From contig VWZF01006901.1 in NCBI GenBank assembly GCA_013396755.1, positions 1,703,563-1,767,562 on the forward strand: a DNA stretch of 64,000 nucleotides, in the 5' to 3' direction. The notes under the pieces are model-generated. The model searched no databases. It saw only the letters and a program-made list of their open reading frames with translations, and was not told the DNA's origin. The translations under genes and the position numbers were made by a program. Of the stretch, positions 26,111 to 39,200 are shown piece by piece. Numbering within the stretch: the first letter of the stretch is position 1; every line of letters begins with the position of its first letter. This stretch comes from Sclerurus mexicanus. Taxonomy: Eukaryota; Chordata; Aves; Passeriformes; Furnariidae.

Positions 26111-27235
26111 CATCTCTGTTCCTCCAAGTTCAATGTCAGTGCTATTTGCTTCTGCTATCTCAAAAATCAATACATATACCAGGGGAAGTTGCAGCTTTCC
26201 TCTTTCCATTCAATGTGCATTGAAAATAACAAAAAACCAGCTAAATAAATACCTTGAAATGAGGCCACAATCAACCAGTAAAACCATAGTCTTTCATCAA
26301 CTGCAGCACTAACTAGCCATAACAAAATTCATTATTTTCAAAACCAAGGTAACTGTGTGAGTGGATTTTTTTTTTTAATTCTAACCTGCAAAGAAGAAGT
26401 TGTGAGTTAAATTATGTCCTTTCAATAATGTCACACTAAAACAAGTTTTTAACACAACACAACACACATCATGGAGACTTCTTCACCCCAAAGTATCTGT
26501 TGTGCTCTACATAAGGCAAGGTATTTCAAAACATGAAGATTCGTTTCGTAGCAAAAAAGAAGTTAGTATGACAGACTTAATTTCCAGGGGGAGAACTTTT
26601 TTAGTCTCCAAGAAAATTGAAAATAAAAATTTACCTCCATATTTTAAAGACCTAGAGGGGAAGAAGACCTCTCCAATTTCTCATTCTGTTCTCTGGTGCC
26701 TGTCTCTTTCCTCAAGTCAGCTAACAAAGCCTGTTCCACTTCCACAGCACAAAAGTAGAAAGGGGTTGTTTTACCAACCCTCAATATCTTTTTCAAGATC
26801 TAAGTTTCTTTGTTACATGGGATCCTTAAAGACCTTATATTAAAAACATTCAATAATTTCTTTGTCAGAGATGTTTCTAATGTTTTACTTCTTCAAAATT
26901 ATTTTTCAGGTGAAAAGCGCAAGACCTTCTCCAAAAGTTTGGTGAAGGATTTTAATAAACTGAGTGAAAACCCAATAATCTGTTCACAAATTTACAATTA
27001 TGGAATGTTTAAAATAAGTTCAAGACTATTCTCATAGTGCAAGAGAAGGATCTTCAGATAAGTAAATGTCAACTCTTTGGTTATATAGCTGTGGAATTTC
27101 TGTGGCTCATGGATACAAAGGTTGGTTCCTTTCCAGATATTGTACAGTCACAGTCAACGCTGTTGTGTTGTTACATCCTTGTAAAAACATGCATTCTTAT
27201 AATTAAATTTAGTACAGTGTATGTCAGATACTTAC
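26111..27235 (-). other. SYT14: SYT14 intronic sequence between transmembrane and alternative first exons
   Basis: About 1.1 kb of AT-rich sequence. For the main transcript it is part of the intron that begins at the donor CTTT/GTAAGTA of the transmembrane exon. For the alternative transcript it would be upstream or promoter sequence. I see no repeat or extra exon in it. Confidence 0.7.
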
Positions 27236-27400
27236 AAAGTTTATCTTGTGAATTCTTTCTTGTAGTGTATCCTGAATCGAGATCGGGGAAACCACTAACA
27301 TTTTCAAAACACATCTTCTTATTAATATATAGGAAAAGTAGCAACATAAGAATAATGAACACCCCAACTGCAGACAGGAATCCAATTGCTTCAGGAGATA
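27236..27400 (-). CDS. SYT14: Synaptotagmin-14 transmembrane exon
   Basis: Internal exon of 165 bases (55 codons) with acceptor TTTCTTTTAG/TATCTC and donor AAACTTT/GTAAGTA, both phase 1. It begins (V)SPEAIGFLSAVG and continues with about 20 hydrophobic residues rich in Leu, Ile and Phe. That segment ends YINKK, a typical stop-transfer with lysines on the cytoplasmic side. After it come MCFENVSGFPDL and the hydrophilic TTRKNSQDKL. This matches the single N-terminal transmembrane anchor of vertebrate SYT14. In the family the short N-terminus faces the lumen or outside and the C2 domains face the cytosol. SYT14 is regarded as a Ca2+-independent synaptotagmin, and a human SYT14 mutation has been reported in recessive spinocerebellar ataxia. 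Upstream it joins the 48-base exon at 41485 through a split GTA (Val) codon. It is absent from the alternative transcript starting at 26049. Confidence 0.96.
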
Positions 27401-30400
27401 CTAAAAGAAACAGAAAGAAACACATTTTTTAAAATCTTGTAAAAGTTTGTAAAGTTGTAATATTATCAGAATTCATCACTAATAGATACTTCTAAAGTTG
27501 CAAATCTATATACAAGATGTAACTAAAGAAACACCATTTAAATTTGAGTTAATGTTTTATTATCTTGTCAAAGAACAGAAAAGCATCTGGTCCTAATCTA
27601 AGGGAGGATTGACACTTTGAGCCAGAGGTTCTGCCAAAGTACTGAACTCCACGACAAGACACAGTCTCTGCAGAAAAATGGGGAGATTACCAGAAGATGC
27701 CAAGGCTGATGATTTCTGATGGAAGCTCTGACAGAGTGAGCACTGGAAAGGGAGCTAAAAACACTCCCTCTTCCTGGAAGGGGATGGAGGTTTAGCCACC
27801 GGGACCTCAGGGTCAGCTCAGAGGTAGCACTGCCAGGGAGGGACTGAGCCCTCGCTCTGTCAGTCTTGTTATGCTCAGCACCTGGCTCCTCTTCCCCTGG
27901 GGACCAGCTGGGCAGCACAGGATGAGAAAAAGCACGTATGGCCACTTGTATATGAGCCGAAAAAGAGCTACATGCAATAAAGCATTCTTAATCAAAACCA
28001 GGCTGAGATAAGAGACCAAAGCAGACTCACATGTCTTAGAAAGTATGTAAAATAAGGGATATGTAATTGCTATTAGGCAGGTAACTGAAAGGGAGGAGTG
28101 GCAAACTTCGGCAGTGGTAGAACCTTACAAGTCCATCAGTATCTAACAACATCAGTAATACCACTTCAGACCAAGATTACCAAGGAAGGGTTTTAGAAAT
28201 ATTAAATCTGCAAATGAATGCAGCAAGCTGGAGCAATGGGAAAAGAGTAATTAAGGAGCAGCTTGTTTATTTGAAAGGAGGGTGGGTAGAGAAAGGGATA
28301 TAGAAGGGCAGCAAAAACAACAGTCGAGAAATGTAAGAAATAATGAAAAACTCTCAAAGGCAGTTCCAGATGAAGAGAGCAGATCTTTTGAAAGGAGTGC
28401 AGCTGCCCACAGACTAATGAAGCTGAGCTGCTTCATTAATAAAGACTTCCAGGATGTCAGAGGGAAGACCCAGGGGAAACTCAATGGACCCTCCACTGGG
28501 TCTACGTACAAAACACTTCAAGTGAGAAGTTAAAAGCATGACAGAATTGCAAATTTGTTACTAACTAGGGTGGGAGGTTAAAGTGAAAGGTTATAAAACT
28601 GTAATTCCACAGTAACAGGGTAAAATTTATAAGAAAAAGTTGTTAGAACTCAATACTTACATGCAATTAACAATGGTGCAACTGATTCCTAGTGACTAGC
28701 TGATTAATTAATCTGTTAATTGGTTTATTAGTAGTGATCAATTAAGAAACATTATATCTCAGTTATGTCTCAAAGCCGCATTCTAAAGAGAGAGTAAGAC
28801 CTTGAGGTAACAGACACCTTAACACTCACCACTGGTTTTTGTGGCCACAACACACAGATTGAACCTGACTGCATTTATCTGGATGAAAGTTAGGATTTCA
28901 TATATGCCTTTATTCCTGCCGATTCTCCTAGACTCTCTATTCACCACTATAAATCCCATTCTCTATTTTTTTCTATTTCTTAAAGATGCATGAAGATTTA
29001 TCAGATTTACAGATCCTAATGGCCAAGATCTTGGCACTTCACTTCAGGACTGTAACGCTGCACAGCAACATCTTCCACTATGTAAAAAGGAGTGGGATTA
29101 CAGAAAAGTTGGCAACAGGCTCTGCATTCTCAGAGATGCAATACAAAAGAACAAGAGGCAAGAGTCTGAAATAACGACAAGAGAAATTCCAGTTGGTGAT
29201 AAGGGGGGGGGGAAATCCCAAATAAGAGGGATTTATCACTGGAACAGATTGCCTAGATCAGTTATAGAATCCAACTTTAATGATATCCCACTTTGAAGAG
29301 GGGACTGAACTGCAAATTACTTTCCCAAGAGCCTTCCAAATTAAATCATTCTCTGATTCGACATATGCCCTTTTGTAAATCTGGGCTCATACATCTATGT
29401 AAAAGTGCTGACTGAGAAACACATGCAGCTCCACAACCTCCTCAGTTCGTTTTGCAAGATGACAGGGAACATTTGTGTCTGTTGTGCTGTTCTTAAATTA
29501 CTATACAGGTGTCTTTTAAAAACTGAAAGATCAAAAGAAACGTGCCTTCCACCATCTAAAATGGATTGGTCAGAATTGCACTTCTGTTTTGAGCCAGACA
29601 TGAAGACCTGAGACTGTGAAAATTATTTTTGCTTTACTTTTTACCTCTGATCAGAAGAGATCACGTAACATTGTGCCTACAGTCCTGAAAATATTCCCAC
29701 AAAAAGGAACTTCAGGAGAGGTATCTTGCTGCATCAAGCAGAGCAACAAGGTGAGAAAAGTAAAAATCTTATTCTGCATCAGAGAGGAAAGGCAGCTAAA
29801 TTCTTTTTTAATATCTTCATTATCATGAACAAATAGAGGCAAAAAAAAATTGGCATGTGTCAGGCATTCATTTTTCGTTTGTCAGGCGTTCCATTTTCAT
29901 GGAATCTTCCTACATATGGGAAAACTCTGAGACTTGACAAAAGCCTCGGTTCATTTTTGACGTCAAAGTTTAACAGATGAAATCTCCCAAGGTTCTGCTG
30001 GCAGTAGGCATGCTCCCACTCCTCCCAAGACTGCATATGGATAACAGAGAATGTCTGGGGCTATTGGAACAACACCCAGTTTTCTCTGAATTATTGGTCC
30101 TGACCCAAATGAGACTAGAGGCTGGGCCAAGAGCAGAAAATCTTCGTTCTTCAATGACTTCCAGTCCCTAACACCCACGAGAAACCGGGGTGGTGGCAGA
30201 AAAGGCACGAAGAAGAAAATGTGATTCACCAGAATGCAGGGACCAACAGAAGTGAGAATGAAGTATAAGGTGGCAGGTAGGCACAAGCTAATGATGTCCA
30301 GTGAGGAAATGGGAAGCACGCGTCTGGAAGAGGGTGCAACATGGAGACGGGAGTACACAGAAGAAGTCGGAAACTGATGAGAAGGCAAAAGAAGATGACA

Positions 30401-33400
30401 GAGCAGGAAGACTTGACAGATGAAGATCATGGGACCACAGAATTTATCTGTGAGAATAACTGCTCTATTATTGGGGTAGGCTGTCCTGTGCAAGTTTGCC
30501 TGAATTCAGTGTCAACATTGATTTGAGCAGGAGACTGAACTGAATTCCAGTCATGGAATGACTTACAAAGGACAGTGAATGTTTCCTTTGACTAGGATAG
30601 ATAAACCGTGCAACAGCTTCAGGGGGAAATGCTCATGTGCATTTTACAATCAATCTTTTCAAACTGTAGGTTTAAACTTTTATTTTTTACTTAAGCTTAT
30701 ATTGTTCAGCAACCAAAGCTGCTTCAATCCATCAAAGTATGTGCGTAAAGAAGCTGACCACAACTCAAAAGTATCTTGAAAACCCAGTGCTTTTAGGGTT
30801 TTTTTCTCCAGTACCTTCGGGATACTAATTAGTAAAAAACCAAAAGGCACAGTCTGCAAGCTTAATAGTTCTCTGTGGAAACACAGTATCTGATGACATC
30901 TTTCTGGAGTGAAAAAAAGAAACATTGGCTGATACCTTACAAAAAGAATGAAACTGTAGCTGCAGCAAGACTAATTAATTATTAATGTAATTCAGTGTGA
31001 ACATAGGACTTGAAAATTGTATTTCTGTATCTGTTTGCATCCATGTAAAGAGTCTTAGAATACTTGTTCACAGATTATATTACCAAGGTGAAATGCTGTA
31101 ATGTATTACCATTATAAAGCCAGGGGGAAAAAAATGTACTTCAATTTTCTACATTAAATGTGTACAAATTCCCATCTATGAATACAGGTTTTATACATCA
31201 CATTAATCCGTCAAGTAGTTTCTCACAGCTGTAAAGCAGGTATTCTTCATAGACAGAGAAAAAAAATATTCTTTTTTTTGCACATAAAATACATCTGTGC
31301 TACATTCAGCACCAGAATTATCTTGATTCAAAACACGTTGCCAAAAATTCTGACTTGTCTGGGCATTAATTGTACCATGAAACGCATTTTAAAAACTCTC
31401 AGAGGTTCCCAGTGGTTTCTTCTACTATCAGAAACAAGCAGAAAAACATTACTTTCTCAAAATCCTATTTCAAATTCAAAAGTCCTACTTGTATAAACTT
31501 CCTAATGATCCTCAGTTCTTAAGAAAAACAAAAACAAAAGTTTGAATTTATAAATGAATTTATGTTCGAATTTCATAATAATATAACATAGTTTTAGAAA
31601 TACTAAAAGAACAAACATCTTCCTGCAGAGTTATTAAGACTAATTGAATTGCTGGCTATGGAAGTGGCATAGAAAGTTATACTCATTACAGAAGCATTAC
31701 ATTAACATCACTTTAATTCACTTTTATTATTATCATCACTAGAGTTAGAGTTATCAGAATACAGAAACTTACCATCTCTTCATCTTAAATATCAAATTAG
31801 CATCTCTTTCTCAAGTAATAACTTCCCTGTTATGACTTTTCTTTTTCCGAAAGATGTTTCAAACTCTTCAGAAAATAAGAGCATCTTCAAATAAATAGCA
31901 CCAAACCAACAAAAACTCTCAGACATATTAAAAAGCTTTTAATATTTTTAATATTAAATTTAAAAGCATTTAATGTTCTTAATATGTATCTACACCCAAA
32001 CTGTATTTAATATCCAGTCAATTATTTTTTGAGCTTCTGCACTCCACATCGCACTGCTCCCTATGTAAAAAGCCACACAGTTATCTTAGTGCTGTTTCAA
32101 TTATTCATTTACAAATGCAATACTATCTCTTCTGTACACAAATCAAGTAACTAGGGGATATGATCTGAAGAACCTCGCTACCCTTAAGATCCTAGCATAA
32201 AAAACCCCAACATTTGAAATTAAAAATGTAAGCTTGTGTTTATTTATAACCTGTTTCATTTTTTTTTACAATTTGATCCAAGACATTTTAGCCTTTTAAA
32301 TTCTTTTAAATAAACAGGACTGTTGTTTTGCATTTAGTCTCGAAGAAGAATTATTTTTATTGCTATTAATTTTTTACACCATTGCATCTTAACATTATAT
32401 GAAAATACCCTGTGCTGTCCAACTCCCAAAGTATTCTCATCCAAATGCTATTCACTGCTGCCTGTCACTTGTTTCCAACTTGCACTAGAAACTAACATAT
32501 TTTCAGAAAGCTGAACAGGTTACTGAACCAAAAAATAAGATTTGTGCCTTGATTGCCTTTTCTCCATGCTTGAATTATTTATCTCCAAGGAGGAGGTATT
32601 TATTTCTCACAGGCAACTCATGTCATAACAGAAAAAACCAAACAAGACCCTCCATTCTCAGCAGTCTGACTGATTACACAAACTGCACTCTCCTGTGTCT
32701 CAGTTTACATGTAAATATTTTTTCTTTTTATGACTAATTACATAGGGTGGTCTCTTCTCTATAAAGTAAGTAACTGAATTTGAAGGCTACCTAAGGTTTT
32801 GTGCTCTTTCTAAACAGCTTTCCTTTGACAATGAAAACTCAGTATATAATGTTTCATAACAATTTAGCAGAATTAGTATCCTTTCATTTGCAGTTGAAGA
32901 AGCCGTAACAAGTGAATAGAATCTCATTTATCCAGACAAAATGCTACACCTCAGAGGGAAATACTTGATCCAGTGCTGTGTTAGTAGACTTAAACATTAA
33001 ATTCTTGACTACCTGCACTTTTTGCAAACAATCTGGCAGCTGAGATCACTGTTAGAGTACTTTCCCATAGAAAAAACAGGAGCAACTTTACCACAAAAAT
33101 TGATTAGCTGACGTTGCTGCTAAAAATGAATTACAGACAATGAACCTAGAATTCTCTCTAAATATTTTAAACATGTCATAAGACAAAATTCCAAACGTAT
33201 TTCCTATGCTTCCTGTTTTAATCTTTCTCTCGTATAAAACATTGGAACTTGGTAATTCCCTTCCACACACTTACTTATTTCTTTTATGTTTTGCCAGAAC
33301 AATCTGGAAAAGTGTTTTAGCACCATTTAAAACACATTTATCCATCTCATACATCAATATTCTTAATTTTTTAGTTACATTCAGGCAACATTAAAACTAA

Positions 33401-34355
33401 ACTTTCCTGTATAAAGATGCTGCCTCCTCCAATTCAAACTTGCATTTTGCCTTTGTTCTGCAGCACAGACCTCTTACCTCGTCCCACCACTAATGTTCCT
33501 TCATTTGTGTCTGTTCCTCTTTTGCACTTTGTTGTACAACACATTTACACACTCTCCAGTACAAACTAAAAGCACCTGCAACATGAGCTACCTTTATTTC
33601 AACACTTTAAATATCTATATCCAGGATATCACCCTGAGTGACATGCAATTTCAAATGAATATAGCGTCAAAATCAATTGAATTTCAACTGAATTTCAATG
33701 CAGAACTGAATTTTTCTAAATAAGAAAATTATTAACAATTTTAGCAATGTGAAACTTTCAGAAGTTGTTAAAACTGACAGAATGAAATCAAGATGAAAGT
33801 GCTCATTTAACTTTCCACTTAAAATAACAATACCCTTTAAACAGACCTCTCGAAGTAATACTGAGGAAGACAGAAAATTTATGTTATCTGAAGTGATACA
33901 TGATGCCATTTACAGATTAATTTCTAAAAAATGTCATATACTTCATATTAAGCAAAAAACAAATATGCTTGTTTACATGAAAATTTCACTGGAATTAGTG
34001 TATCATGACAGCTACACAGGTCTAACTCCACTGTCACTTTTATTCCAGTGGAAACTCATCAGAAATAATAGCCATTCTTTTTTACCATTTGGTTTATGTC
34101 ACTTCACACTGGCTGAAGGATAATATGCACTGCTATGGAGAGAAATCAGAACTTCTTTTCCCCTTCACTCTAATTACAAAGACTAATATGAAAAAAATTA
34201 CATTTTCACATCTAGAATTCCAGGAATTCTTTCACACAGGAAGAAAGTCTAGAATTTATTTCAATTAAAAAATTCAGTTGATTTGATTTTATCATTAGGA
34301 ATTAAATTACTTGACTCAGTAGACATCAAATAGAATTCATTTACTTTGCAAAATA

Positions 34356-34758
34356 CAATCACAGAATCACAGAACACACTGAGTTGGAAGGGACCCACAA
34401 GGACCATTGTAATCCAACTCTTAGTCCTGCACGGGACCATCCCCAAGAGTCACACCCTGTGCCTGAGAGCGCTGTCCAAAGGCTCCTTGAACTCTGCCAG
34501 GCTTGGTGCTGCGACCATTCCCCTGCGAGCCTGTTCCAGTGCCCAAACACCCTCCGGGGGAAGAACCTTTCCCTAATATCCAACCCAAACCTCCCCTGGC
34601 ACAAGTTCAGGCCATTCCCTCAGATCCTGTCCCTGGTCACCACAGAGTGAGATCAGTGCCTGCCCCTCCTCTGCCCCTCACGAGGAAGCTGTCACTGCAG
34701 TGAGGTCTCCCCTCAGTCTCCTCCAGGCTGAACACACCAAGTGCCCTCAATTGCTCAC
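34356..34758 (-). mobile_element. CR1 LINE, 5'-truncated, recent subfamily
   Basis: The plus strand begins AATCACAGAATCACAGAA, then GAGTTGGAAGGGACCCACAA, and runs through CTGTGCCTGAGAGCGCTGTC, CCAGTGCCCAAACACCCTCC and CTCCCCTCAGTCTCC, stopping at ACCAAGTGCCCTCA. This is the reverse complement of a CR1 3' end, so the element is sense with SYT14. The body is nearly identical to the copy at 53806-54340: over about 325 bases I count four substitutions and one single-base indel. The tail is much less alike. The 5' truncation point is near 34750. Confidence 0.93.
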
Positions 34759-36222
34759 AACTTATAAAAATGGCTGTGTTCGTCAAGTTAACTAATCACA
34801 TGTATAACTGCACGAAAATACTTGTAGCAACTCCAGTACTGCCCCTGCAGATTTTCATTTCCAGGATTCTTTTCCCTTTCTTTTAAAATACCACACGGAA
34901 ACTGTCTTTTGGAGATAAATTTAACTAGAGGAAAAAGAGGACACTGGTCTCCAAAACACTAAGATCTGAGAAAGAATTTAGGAATAACTGAAGCTATAGC
35001 CTGAGATGGAGATTTAAACTTTTGACAGAAATCTTTTAATTCCTAAATCCTCATGGGCTGAGGAAGCTGTCAGCCTGCCATCCCTGCTGACTTACCAGTC
35101 CCTCAGTGCCTTTTCTCTCTAACATGGAATTCATCTGCTATTAAGTAGTATCTCACAAGAGAAATCTCTGAAAAGAAACAGCAAAGGAAGCGTCACATTG
35201 CCACTTGGAATAGACACTGATCATGGAATCATCTTGATTACCTCCAAATCCCAATAATCTGTTGCAATTACGTACAATATTACATGACTATTATCCACGC
35301 AGTGGGTAAGAGAACAGCAGTGATTATGAATTTTTTAATGGCATTCTCAAATAATCCTCCCAAAGCAAAAGTATTAAAGACCCGCAGGGGCCTAGAGACT
35401 TGCAGTTTAAAAGTTCATACCTATCACAAAGTAGCTCTCCACTGGGGCGGGGGAGAAATCCGTGTAATAAAAATCTTTTCAAACCACATTTTTCCCTATC
35501 AGACACTGCAATTAACAACAAAGCATGAGACAATCCAGCACAGTAATTAACTAGGAAATACAGCAAAGCACTGTGTGGTAAAAATGATTCTGTGAACATG
35601 CAAACTTCTTGAGGGAAGGAATGCCCAGGTTTGGATATAGCAGAGTTCTCACACACAAAACCTGCTATCAAAGAAAAGGTACTGCCAGAGTTGGAGTTGA
35701 GTGACCCCAGTGGCTGCTGCTTTCCAGAAGACTCCCAGCGCAGGGGAATACACAGAATACACAGAAGCAATACCCTGCTTCAGTAAGCTCAAAGAAAACT
35801 ATTTTGTATTAACGCTTTCTCTAATCCAAAACATATACAGATTACTTTGCCATCAGAATGCAAAATTCACTACATGTTCCAGTGATGTTAATTCTAACAT
35901 TATTACTTGCACTTTTATAACAAGTAGCCATACTTCTAAAATATCTCCCAGATCTATTAAGTTTACTGTTCTTGGGATAAAGGACACAAAATTTTTTCAA
36001 GCTTTGGGTGAAAAACAGTATTGGTCTATTTTAAATTAATTAGTGCACAATTATGAACAAATTAACTACTGTTTTCTTCATATATTACAGAAGTCACTTT
36101 AAATGTGCATAGCTTTTTAATGAAGAGGTTTTATCCCTATCTTTAAAAAGAGAATGTGCCCTTTACTTTGTACTGTCCAGATCTGATCCTCTAAATGAGT
36201 ATAGAAACAATATATATTTATA

Positions 36223-36262
36223 ATCATAGAATATCCTTAGTTGGAATGTGAGATTACATAAT
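36223..36262 (-). mobile_element. Probable decayed CR1 tail
   Basis: The plus strand reads AATCATAGAATATCCTTAGT followed by TGGAA, which resembles the start of a reverse-oriented CR1 3' end. Sequence beyond it quickly loses similarity. This is either an extremely 5'-truncated copy or an old one. Confidence 0.5.
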
Positions 36263-39200
36263 TTAAAGATATTTGCTACCATCTGTGCCATCATCTTTCT
36301 CTTGACAAAGAACAAGAAGTTCTACCAACTGGATGACAGTACGGAGAAAGGGGAAAAATTACTTTATTCCTTTTTCAAAAGCAGTTACTTAGTGTAGACT
36401 ATCATAAGAGTAACATAACTTGATTACCAGATGCAGTTGACTTTCAGTAAAACAATGTTTCTACTTGTAAAATGAAACTCATGAATAAATATTATTTTTT
36501 TCCATTTGGATTAAAAGCACCTGACAACTTCACATTCAAACACATGCAAATGGGTAAGAATAGTTGACCAGAACATTAGAGGCATAGTTCTGATTAAAAC
36601 ATACTTCTGACAAAGCAAAAATTCATACCTTCTTATCTTTTCAAAATTATTATTACAAGTGACATTTTTCATTGTCAGCCGAAGACATTGCCTTTTTGCA
36701 ACTTCTCTTTTGCATATTAAAGAGAGCACTTCTGTTCCATTATTAGCCACAAAGTCAGTTTGCTGAATAATTTCCTTTGTTTGCAAGACTGCCACAACAA
36801 TAGAAAGAAAAGAACATCTTGCAAAAGAAAAAAAGCCTTAAAAATAATTTTAAACATCTTTGCAACTCAGCCCTTACTCAGATACTCAATCCACAATTCC
36901 ATGAATTAAATACAAAGTACATTGCTGAGTTAGAAGTATCACTTTGCATTACCTCGAAAATAAACAAATGAACAAGGAAGGGTGAAAGAGACCTGAAAGT
37001 AATATGTCCATGTATTTTCTCCTGTCATACAGTGAATATCATACATAGAAGAATATATTAAAGAGAGTTTTTTTCTTCACTTGCAGCTCAATATCATGAA
37101 CACTCACCTCAAGTGTGTCTTGTCTGTATAAACAGAACCTGAAAACAGCCTTAATTAAAATATTACTGCATCTAACAATGGCCAATTCCAAGTTAGGCTT
37201 GGAGCCTACCTACAGTGCACTATACAAGCAAAAAAGATAAATTGTTCTCAAATCTAATCTCAAGTTCCCTGAATTCTTTTATGGCAATAGCACATAACAA
37301 AAGGAACACCTTATGTAACTCTCATGTTACTCAAGTGTGTACTATGAAAATATGCAGCAAAAAGGCAAACCATTAACTGACTAGTTTCAGAAAACCCATG
37401 CCACCTTCTGCCATCAAGAACTAAGCAGGACTCTTCTTTCCACAGCCACATCTTCAATTTGTGTCTTGAAGACACTAAATGTCTGTGTGCACACAAAATA
37501 AACTTGCATTAAAGAACACAATTTATAATAAAAGCAAAAATCCAGTTTTCCTTTTTTCCAATTTTCAGAATTCAACAGTGTGTAAACACAAAATCATACA
37601 CACCATTCAAACACTTAACTATGTTAAACATAGGAGCCAAAAATTTTAGTGCCTGCGTAATAGCTGATCATACATCTTTAAAGTTATTTTTGATAGCAGG
37701 AAAGGGACTTGTTCACTATTTTGTAGCTATTAGGTGTTACACAACAGCCACAAAATACTCACATTTTCAGGACATGCACTCCCTATATTTACACTTTTAG
37801 AAGAAGCCTCTTTAAAAATACATATAAATTAGTTTTTAATGCTTTTCAGAAAAGCCTATCAGTCTCCATACTCCTGATCAGCTCTTTGCAGATTCTTCTC
37901 AAAAATGTATGAATCTGCTAAAAGGAAACCAAACGACAAAACACTATAGAAGTCCTGCAATCCTTGTGCAGACTAGAATGGACCCACCACAGTCTCTCCT
38001 GGGCCACTACAAAGCAGTAACAAAACTGTGTGACATGAGACAGCCCTGTGCCAGACCATTGCTACACCTTCGGGGAGCAAATTTGAGTTCTGTATCAATA
38101 CCATATCAGGATCATGTTTACAGTGGAATTCAGATACTCTCAGATATTCAGTATTTAGTTTTATTTCAGTGGAAGCATTGTTAACACCAAAAGAAGCTTT
38201 AATGATGCTTTTAAATGAAAATACAAATTAAAATGCAACTATTTGCAGTTTAGGTTAGTGCACCCTAGAGTACCGAAAAATTTGAAGATAAAATATGTAA
38301 ATAAAAAAACCTCCATGGATTTGACTAATCCAAGAAATAAAAAGAAAAACTTTAGCAAAAAAAAGAAGAAAAGTGATTTTTTTCAAGTTATTTTCATTTT
38401 AACAGCTGAATAGTCGTAGACCAGACTTCCGTTTTTAAGGCTTGAGTTTTGTTTTTACAGCCTTCATATGAAGGTAATAAGTTTTTATTTTGTTATTTGA
38501 GCTAAACGGTGTGGTCACACATAGCCTTGCAGACTTTTCTGGTCACTTTCCACATTTCATCATATGACACCCCAAAGTTCCTATTTTTGTAGCAAAAAAT
38601 GAATAGACAGGTAAGAAAAGAGACAATTTAAGAATGTTTTACTTTGATAACTAAAAAGAAAAATTAATCACCAGCAACAGGTGTTCTTCAAGTCATATAA
38701 TCCCCATATAAATTGTAATTACACTCCACCACTTGAAACCGGAAAGTTTTCCCGTGCATTATTCATAAAAGACACATGCTTGCTTACTCTTCCCTTTTCC
38801 TTGTTCAGTACAGGAAAAATAATATGGGACATGGCTGTTTATCCTACTAGTTGCTTCCCTACATGGACAGACAAGCAAAGCACAAAGGTACACTGGATGT
38901 CCCTAAGAACTCCAGTTCTGTGCCGCTGCCTATTTGCTACTAATGCTTCTTTCAGAGGTTCCACACCAGCCCTCCAGCTGCAGTCATGGGGCAGTCATCC
39001 CATGGCACTCACCATCCCCTGGCAGAAAGCAGCAGGGGCTTTCAGGCAAACAGAGAACCATTTTATCAAATACTGCACCAGCTCTCAGAGCCTCACAGAC
39101 CGTATTCGATGAAAATGAGGCAATGAGTGAATGCCAGGAGAGGAGCGCTGGAGTGCACTCTCCTCGTGCCACAGTCACACAGACACCTGTGAAAAAGGAG

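Noticed and set aside
29963..30493. Minus-strand 176-codon open frame
   Set aside because: No domain, no splice signals that fit SYT14, an odd composition and no neighbouring exons. It is the longest of several chance frames in this intron.
35324..35770. Minus-strand 148-codon frame and nearby plus-strand frames
   Set aside because: No motif, no splice context, and several frames are open at once. It is consistent with chance.
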